64,000 nt of DNA from Vibrio sp. Of7-15 (GTDB taxonomy: Bacteria > Pseudomonadota > Gammaproteobacteria > Enterobacterales > Vibrionaceae): NCBI RefSeq assembly GCF_022347565.1, contig NZ_JAKRGH010000027.1:1-64000 (forward strand). The letters run 5' to 3'. Position numbers and translations under genes: made by a program. The notes beneath the pieces were generated by a model. It was given only the letters and a program-made list of their open reading frames with translations. It was not told the DNA's origin and did not search any database. Positions 59,128-64,000 of this stretch are shown one piece after another; position 1 is the first letter of the stretch, and every line of letters begins with the position of its first letter.

Positions 59128-61593
59128 GTGAATTCGGTTGAAAAATTAATGATGCAAATTGGTCTGCAAGACTATGCGACCAAACCACTTCAAGGGATCC
59201 AAAAAACGGTCACGCAAACGGCCGATATTGGGCGCGAGAGCTGGGAAAGCATCGCCGGAGGCGCGGCGGGGTTGGTGGCTTCGGGGTTTGCCATTCAACA
59301 GGCGCTCATGCCCGCCATTGAAATGGACCGCGTGTTGGGGGAAGTGAAAGCCCTTGGCGTGATGGATGACGATTTACAGTCGCTGCAAAAAACCGCTTTA
59401 GACTTCTCCACTAAATACGGTCAGTCGGCCACGGAATTTGTGAATCACAGTGGCTTGATGTTAGATGCGTTGGGGGAGATGAGTGGCGACGTTCTGGCGG
59501 ACGTGACGCAAAACTCGGCCACCTTGGCGGTGGCGATGAAGTCGGATGCGGACACCGTCAGCAACTACATGAAAACGGTTTACGGCAATTACAAATCGGA
59601 CGCCGAAGCCATGGGCAAAGGCCAATTTACGGCGGTGGTCGCGGGAATGACGGCGGAAGCCAAAAACCTGTATGGCATTGGCATGTCGGAAATCGAGGGC
59701 ATGGTGGATGGCATGCATTCATTAACGTCCAGCCTCGGGGTGGATTTTTCTGAGCAACTGGCGGTGTTTGGTGTCTTGCGTGGCCAGATGTCAGAAGGGG
59801 ACGCCGTAACCCAATACACCAACTACTTAGAAGGGGTGGCGGGGGCGCAAGAGAAGCTGGGGATCAGCTTTACCAATACCGAAGGTAAGCTTCTGCCCAT
59901 GGTGGATGTGCTGGGTAAAATCGAAGCGCTAACGAGTGGCATGTCGGGGTTAGAAGCACGTGCGTTTTTGGATGATGCTGGGTTGGGGGACGGCAGTTTG
60001 ATGCTCATGAGCCTGATCAAAGAAAAAGCGCAATTTCAGCAGGGCTTAACCCGGTTTAATGCGGTTCAAGGCGTGGCACCCGCCAGCGACATGGCCGGGA
60101 CCATGACAGATCAATGGGAGCGCCTTGAAGCCAGTTGGTTTGCTGTTCGTGCAGGGGCGTTTGGCCTGATTTTACCCGCCATTAATGGCGTCGTGGGGGC
60201 CATGGCCGATGGGCTGGCCACCGTGACTCACTGGACGGAAGCGTTTCCGACTTTAACCAGTTATTTGGGCTATGCGTCCCTCGTCATTATTGGCGGGGCT
60301 GCGGTGTACGGTGCCTACAGTTTGGCCATGGGAACCAGTAAGTTGGCCATGCAAGCACTGAAAGTGCCTTTGTTGTTGACCAAAACCAGTGTGCTGAAAG
60401 TCAGCGGAGCGTACACCAAAGCCAAATGGTCATTGTGGGCGTTTAACTACAGCCTGTTAAAGCAAGGGGTGTACGTCAAAGGGGCGTCATTGGCCAACAA
60501 AGCTTACGCTGTTTCCACTTTCTTAGTGGATAAAGCACTGATGGCGGCGTCCGGTGGCTTGAAAGCGTTTGGCCTTACCGCACTGAAAAGTACCGCCATG
60601 ATGCTGGCCAACCCGCTTTTTTGGATCCCTGCTGCCATTGTGGCGGTTGGGGTGGCGGCGTACGCGTTAATCACCCATTGGGATGCGTTGGTTTCTGCAC
60701 TGAGTGATTGGTATGTCTTCCAGCAGTTGGGGGTATTGGTCAACGAGCTGAGCCACTATTTTGAAGTGGGGTTTGCCTATATTGGCACGGTGTGGGATGA
60801 CGTGACCGACAGCATTGCCAGTAACCCCGTTTTTCAAATGGTGGTTTCCGAGCTGGATTGGTTCATGAGCCGAGCGTCGGGTGTCTTTCAAGGCATGGTT
60901 TTGGTGGGCAAAGGCGCTTGGAAATTACTGGGGGCAGCGGTGCAGTGGTTTATCACCCCTTTCCTTGCTGCCTGGGACGTTGGTCGAGGCTTTATGGCGT
61001 TTCTCAAAGACGGGCCAGAAGCTGCGATGCAAATTTGGGGCAACATCCCAGCCCGTTTCGGGGCCATTTGGCAGCAAGTGGGGGACGGATTTGGGCTGGT
61101 ATACGATGGCATTTGTCTGTTCGTGGATGCCGGACTGGACGTGTTGCAGATGCTGGGGTCGCCGTTTCTGTGGCTGCAAGATCTCGGCCTGTCCTTGTTT
61201 GATGGTTTAGTACAAGGTTGGGCACAGTTCTCGGAGTATTTAGCCAGCATGTCACCGTTTGATGTGGTGGGCGATGGCATTGATTTTCTCATCGACAAAA
61301 TCAACTTATTGCCTGGCATTCACATTGGCTCTGACGTGGATTCACCTGTGTTGCCAAGTCACCAAGCCATTGAAGACGAAAGGCGACGAACCGAGCGTAA
61401 CCGACCGATCTCAAATTACCTTAACGGTGGTAAAGGTACCTCGCCTAACGTGTTCGGTTATCTCGGTCAGATGGCGGGCAACACTCACACGGACAACAGC
61501 AAAACCCAGCACGTGGGGGACGTCTACATTACTCAGCAGCAACCGTTTACCCGCAGCGAATTGTCAGAATGGATGGAGCTCGATACCCCATGA
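59128..61593 (+). CDS. Tail tape measure protein
   Basis: The 821-aa TP901-type tape measure (GTG start) has QIGLQDYATKPLQGIQKTVTQTADIGRESWESIAGGAAGLVASGFAIQQALMPAIEMDRVLGEVKALGV and LDFSTKYGQSATEFVNHSGLMLDALGEM near the start. Hydrophobic stretches near 370-400 and 490-520 and several Trp-rich segments follow. It sets tail length and may form the DNA channel. The next gene starts within its stop codon. Confidence 0.92.
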   Translation: MNSVEKLMMQIGLQDYATKPLQGIQKTVTQTADIGRESWESIAGGAAGLVASGFAIQQALMPAIEMDRVLGEVKALGVMDDDLQSLQKTALDFSTKYGQSATEFVNHSGLMLDALGEMSGDVLADVTQNSATLAVAMKSDADTVSNYMKTVYGNYKSDAEAMGKGQFTAVVAGMTAEAKNLYGIGMSEIEGMVDGMHSLTSSLGVDFSEQLAVFGVLRGQMSEGDAVTQYTNYLEGVAGAQEKLGISFTNTEGKLLPMVDVLGKIEALTSGMSGLEARAFLDDAGLGDGSLMLMSLIKEKAQFQQGLTRFNAVQGVAPASDMAGTMTDQWERLEASWFAVRAGAFGLILPAINGVVGAMADGLATVTHWTEAFPTLTSYLGYASLVIIGGAAVYGAYSLAMGTSKLAMQALKVPLLLTKTSVLKVSGAYTKAKWSLWAFNYSLLKQGVYVKGASLANKAYAVSTFLVDKALMAASGGLKAFGLTALKSTAMMLANPLFWIPAAIVAVGVAAYALITHWDALVSALSDWYVFQQLGVLVNELSHYFEVGFAYIGTVWDDVTDSIASNPVFQMVVSELDWFMSRASGVFQGMVLVGKGAWKLLGAAVQWFITPFLAAWDVGRGFMAFLKDGPEAAMQIWGNIPARFGAIWQQVGDGFGLVYDGICLFVDAGLDVLQMLGSPFLWLQDLGLSLFDGLVQGWAQFSEYLASMSPFDVVGDGIDFLIDKINLLPGIHIGSDVDSPVLPSHQAIEDERRRTERNRPISNYLNGGKGTSPNVFGYLGQMAGNTHTDNSKTQHVGDVYITQQQPFTRSELSEWMELDTP

Positions 61594-61916
61594 GTCAGAA
61601 ATACACCGATCTCTTGGTTAACGATGGCGGCATTGACTTTGATGCGGGCCAGCAGCCTGTGTACACCAGTGACGTGAACAGCATTGCGCAAGATGTGAAA
61701 CACGCCATCTTAGAAAGTGGCCTACTGAGAGAGTTACAGGCGGAGCGTAACCGCACCTTGCGAGCCGATGTATTAACGCGCATTGAAATGCTGATTGAAA
61801 CCGACAAACGTATTGTGCCTGGCACCGCCGAAGTGGCCGAGCAGTCAGCAGAGCAGCTTTGGCTATTTGCCAACACGCTGGAGTACGGACACATTAAGAT
61901 GGACATACCACAATGA
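61590..61916 (+). CDS. DUF2590 tail protein
   Basis: The 108-aa protein starts at the ATG overlapping the tape measure stop (ATGA). It has TDLLVNDGGIDFDAGQQPVYTSDVNSIAQDVKHAILESGLLRELQAERN, typical of DUF2590, a K139-type baseplate-associated protein similar in position to gpW. It overlaps gpJ by 4 bp. Confidence 0.85.
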   Translation: MSQKYTDLLVNDGGIDFDAGQQPVYTSDVNSIAQDVKHAILESGLLRELQAERNRTLRADVLTRIEMLIETDKRIVPGTAEVAEQSAEQLWLFANTLEYGHIKMDIPQ

Positions 61917-63097
61917 ATCAGCGTCCTGAGATTGATTTTACTCAATTGATTGCCAATGAAGGCATTCCCACCACGGAAGAAGCCATTGCCATCGAACTGG
62001 AAAAAGAGGTGGTGGCCGCAGGCAGTAAAGTATCAAACGACAGCCGAATGTCGCCGTTTTGGCGTTTGGTCAAAGCGGTGGTGATCACCCCCACACAGTG
62101 GTTGATTGATACATTATTGGCCAATCATGTGTTGCCCAATACGTTTGCGGCCACCGCACAAGGCATGTACCTCGACTTAAAAGCCTGGGATGTGGATTTA
62201 GAGCGCAAAGCCGCCACAAAAACGCGGGGGATGATCACGTTCTTTAAGGCCGTGCCTGACAACCCCATTGTGATCCCCAAAGGCACGGTGGTGGAAACCG
62301 ACCGGATTGAAGACACCATTTATCGTTTGGTGGTCATCAATGATGTGTTGATCGAGGCTAACCAGCCAAGCGGGCAGGTGGTGTGTGAAGCCGAGTTCGC
62401 GGGCAGCGGGTATAACTTACCTGCGGGGTATTACGCCATTTTACCTGTGGGGGTGTCGGGCATTACCCATGCTGTCAACCAAGCGGATTGGATCACCGCA
62501 CCTGGCTCGGATTTGGAAGACGATGAAGCCTTGTCGTTGCGCATTCGTAATCAGTTCAGTGTGGTGGGGCGTTATCACATCGATGCGATTTATCGTTCGA
62601 TGTTGGCGTCTGTGGCGGGGGTCAGAAGCGATCAGATTTATTTTTTGCACGATGCACCGCGTGGGCCAGGGACCGCCAATGCCTATATTTTGATGGATGT
62701 CGGGCCAACCCCAAGCCATTTGTTGGAGCAGCTGAATCAATATGTGATGACCGATGGCAATCACGGCCACGGCGATGACGTGTTGTGCTTGGCGTTGCCA
62801 GACACCTTTCATACGGTCACGGTGACCATTTGGGCCAAACCCAATGTCAGTGACGCGCGCAAAGCCGCGTTGAAAACGGAAGTGGAAAACCGCATACGGG
62901 CGGCATTTCGGGAGAGCGACAGTTATCAATCGGTGACGCGGACCTATCCGGCCTCAACGTTTTCTTTCAGTAAATTAACGGAAGAAATTCACACCCCATT
63001 AAACACGGATTTATTGAGCGTGAGTTTTGAAAATGCAGACATTGTCAGTGCGCTGGATGTCCCAAGATTGACCAAGGTGGTGGTGAACGATGGCTGA
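61913..63097 (+). CDS. Baseplate assembly protein J
   Basis: The 394-aa baseplate J family protein (P2 gpJ type) has RMSPFWRLVKAVVITPTQWLIDTLLANHVLPNTFAATAQGMYLDLKAWDVDLERKAATKTRGMITF and APGSDLEDDEALSLRIRNQFSVVGRYHIDAIYRSMLASVAGVRSDQIYFLHDAPRGPGTANAYIL. It forms the baseplate periphery. It overlaps the next gene by 8 bp. Confidence 0.92.
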   Translation: MNQRPEIDFTQLIANEGIPTTEEAIAIELEKEVVAAGSKVSNDSRMSPFWRLVKAVVITPTQWLIDTLLANHVLPNTFAATAQGMYLDLKAWDVDLERKAATKTRGMITFFKAVPDNPIVIPKGTVVETDRIEDTIYRLVVINDVLIEANQPSGQVVCEAEFAGSGYNLPAGYYAILPVGVSGITHAVNQADWITAPGSDLEDDEALSLRIRNQFSVVGRYHIDAIYRSMLASVAGVRSDQIYFLHDAPRGPGTANAYILMDVGPTPSHLLEQLNQYVMTDGNHGHGDDVLCLALPDTFHTVTVTIWAKPNVSDARKAALKTEVENRIRAAFRESDSYQSVTRTYPASTFSFSKLTEEIHTPLNTDLLSVSFENADIVSALDVPRLTKVVVNDG

Positions 63098-63680
63098 GAA
63101 CCCGAACCATGAGGAGAAGGCACCGCCACTGGGGAGCGCATCCGTGCCATGGTGGATGGACGGGCGCACTCTGGCTGACACGCTCAAAGAGCCGCACTTT
63201 TTAACAGAGGGCATCATGGGATTTTGGGCCCGCCTTCGTGGTTGGTTGTTGTATCCCTTATCTCAACTCGATCCCATGACGTGCAGTGAAACGGTTTTGG
63301 ATGTTCTGGCGTGGGACCGAGATGTGACCCGATTCACTGACGAGCCCGTGAGTTTGTTTCGTAAGCGAGTGAAATACGCCTTTTTGAATGCCCGAGACGC
63401 CGGTGAAAAAAAGGGCTTCATTCGGATTTTTCAGCGCCTTGGTGTCGGTGTGGTGGAAATTGACGAACGGACCCCAGGCCGAGATTGGGACATCATCACC
63501 ATTCGCTTAAGCGATTCCCAACTGTCAGAGAATTACGCGCTGCTCGAACAATTGTTGCAGCAATACGGGCGAACCTGTCGCCGTTATGAATATCAGGTGA
63601 TCAGCACCACCCCATTGCACATGCACTCGTCCCTGATGGACTGGGAGCATCAATGTACCGTCGTGACCTTAGAGGAGTAA
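63090..63680 (+). CDS. Tail protein (gpI-like)
   Basis: The 196-aa protein follows gpJ as gpI does in P2. It has DTLKEPHFLTEGIMGFWARLRGWLLYPLSQLDPMTCSETVLDVLAWDRDVTRFTDEPVSLFRKRVKYAFLNARDAGEKKGFIRIFQRLGV, which fits the phage tail protein family at this place. It links baseplate to fibre. Confidence 0.82.
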   Translation: MAENPNHEEKAPPLGSASVPWWMDGRTLADTLKEPHFLTEGIMGFWARLRGWLLYPLSQLDPMTCSETVLDVLAWDRDVTRFTDEPVSLFRKRVKYAFLNARDAGEKKGFIRIFQRLGVGVVEIDERTPGRDWDIITIRLSDSQLSENYALLEQLLQQYGRTCRRYEYQVISTTPLHMHSSLMDWEHQCTVVTLEE

Positions 63681-63682
63681 CC

Positions 63683-64000
63683 ATGGCGCAAAGTATCATT
63701 ACCTTAGCGTTTGAAACTTACAAAGCACAGCAAGAAGCGCTGGCGACGTCTGTTGAACTCAATGAATTTGTCTTGGCGTTGGTGCCCAACCAAACCCCAA
63801 ACGCCCCGATAGACCGCAATGAAACCGTACCGCCCTCACATCAAATCGTGCACGTGGCCGAGGTGACACAAACCGGATTCGTGAACCCGAACGCGGTGGT
63901 GTACTCCCTGATTATGGATACCCGAGTGGGGGATTTTGAATTTAACTGGGTGGGGCTGCGTAATAAGCAAAGCGGCGTGCTGGCCGCCATCTTACACATT
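63683..64000 (+). CDS. Tail fibre, N-terminal part (cut by window end)
   Basis: The first 106 codons of a tail fibre with an N-terminal phage tail-collar fibre domain (SIITLAFETYKAQQEALATSVELNEFVLALVPNQTPNAPIDRNETVPPSHQIVHVAEVTQTGFVNPNAVVYSLIMDTRVGDFEFNWVGLRNKQSGVLAAI). GAGGAGTAACC precedes the ATG. The receptor-binding part lies beyond the window. Confidence 0.88.
   Translation, partial: MAQSIITLAFETYKAQQEALATSVELNEFVLALVPNQTPNAPIDRNETVPPSHQIVHVAEVTQTGFVNPNAVVYSLIMDTRVGDFEFNWVGLRNKQSGVLAAILHI

Larger units (their letters stand above)
31100..64000. mobile_element. K139/P2-like prophage, right end beyond the window
   Basis: The gene order int - cI - cox - cII - gpA - ogr - cos - Q/P divergent from O-N-M-L - R-S - sheath - tube - tape measure - J - I - fibre is that of P2-type temperate phages. 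The DUF2586 sheath, DUF2597 tube and DUF2590 proteins point to the K139 branch of vibriophages. The left boundary is uncertain: it should lie between 31073 and 31188. No tRNA is at the junction and attR is outside the window, so att sites cannot be defined. Confidence 0.93.

Overview
The window looks like part of a large plasmid (or other secondary replicon) of a marine member of the Vibrionaceae. The reasons are an iteron-type origin with its own initiator and a parAB partition operon, a secreted GH18 chitinase, a prophage whose gene order and proteins match the K139-like (P2-type) vibriophages, and integron attC remnants of the kind found in Vibrio. The initiator (353 aa) is much shorter than the Vibrio chromosome II initiator RctB and does not resemble it to my eye, so I favour a plasmid. 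The genus is not determined.

Layout. 1-2.75 kb is a graveyard of broken insertion sequences (IS982, IS200 and IS3 families). 2.8-4.7 kb holds an LRR-protein kinase fusion and a small putative regulator. 4.7-9.1 kb is the replication and partition core: parA, parB, about 1.3 kb of Dam-site-containing iterons, and the initiator gene. 9.1-11.7 kb is a multidomain chitinase. 12.2-26.5 kb is a cobalamin locus: a cobalamin riboswitch and cobO; a leftward cobD-cbiB-cobC operon; and a rightward, tightly overlapping operon (ChlI/ChlD fusion, cbiA, cbiD, a cbiJ-cbiC fusion, cbiET, cbiL, cbiG, cbiH, cbiF). CbiD and CbiG mark the anaerobic, early-cobalt route. No cobalt chelatase catalytic subunit, CbiP or nucleotide-loop enzymes other than CobC are in view. 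26.6-30.6 kb has a haloalkane dehalogenase-like/SDR/DUF1330 operon with a divergent LysR regulator, plus small proteins.

31.2-64 kb is the left and central part of a P2/K139-like prophage; its right end lies outside the window. The order is integrase, an accessory pair, CI with a 37-aa partner, Cox, CII, early genes, the HUH replication endonuclease (gpA), a cargo block, a c4-type antisense RNA with a Rha antirepressor, a nuclease, regulators including a LexA-boxed small gene and a two-finger Ogr/Delta activator, a cos-like site, then gpQ-P-O-N-M-L-R-S, tail sheath, tail tube, a lysis-like block, tail chaperone with a probable -1 frameshift, tape measure, DUF2590, baseplate J, a gpI-like protein and the start of a tail fibre.

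The most unusual part is the cargo block between gpA and the Rha region (about 40.3-44.6 kb). It holds four AT-rich genes: a HEPN-motif protein, a PIN-like protein and two single-TM proteins. They are separated by integron attC-like sites, one of which shows the classic extrahelical-base stem. The 3' tail of gpA and a 61-bp hairpin downstream of it occur twice, once before each half of the block, as if cargo had been inserted repeatedly at the same place. A second accessory locus between int and cI pairs a PUA/EVE-like N-terminal protein with a membrane coiled-coil protein. Both look like candidate anti-phage or lysogenic-conversion systems; that function is inference.
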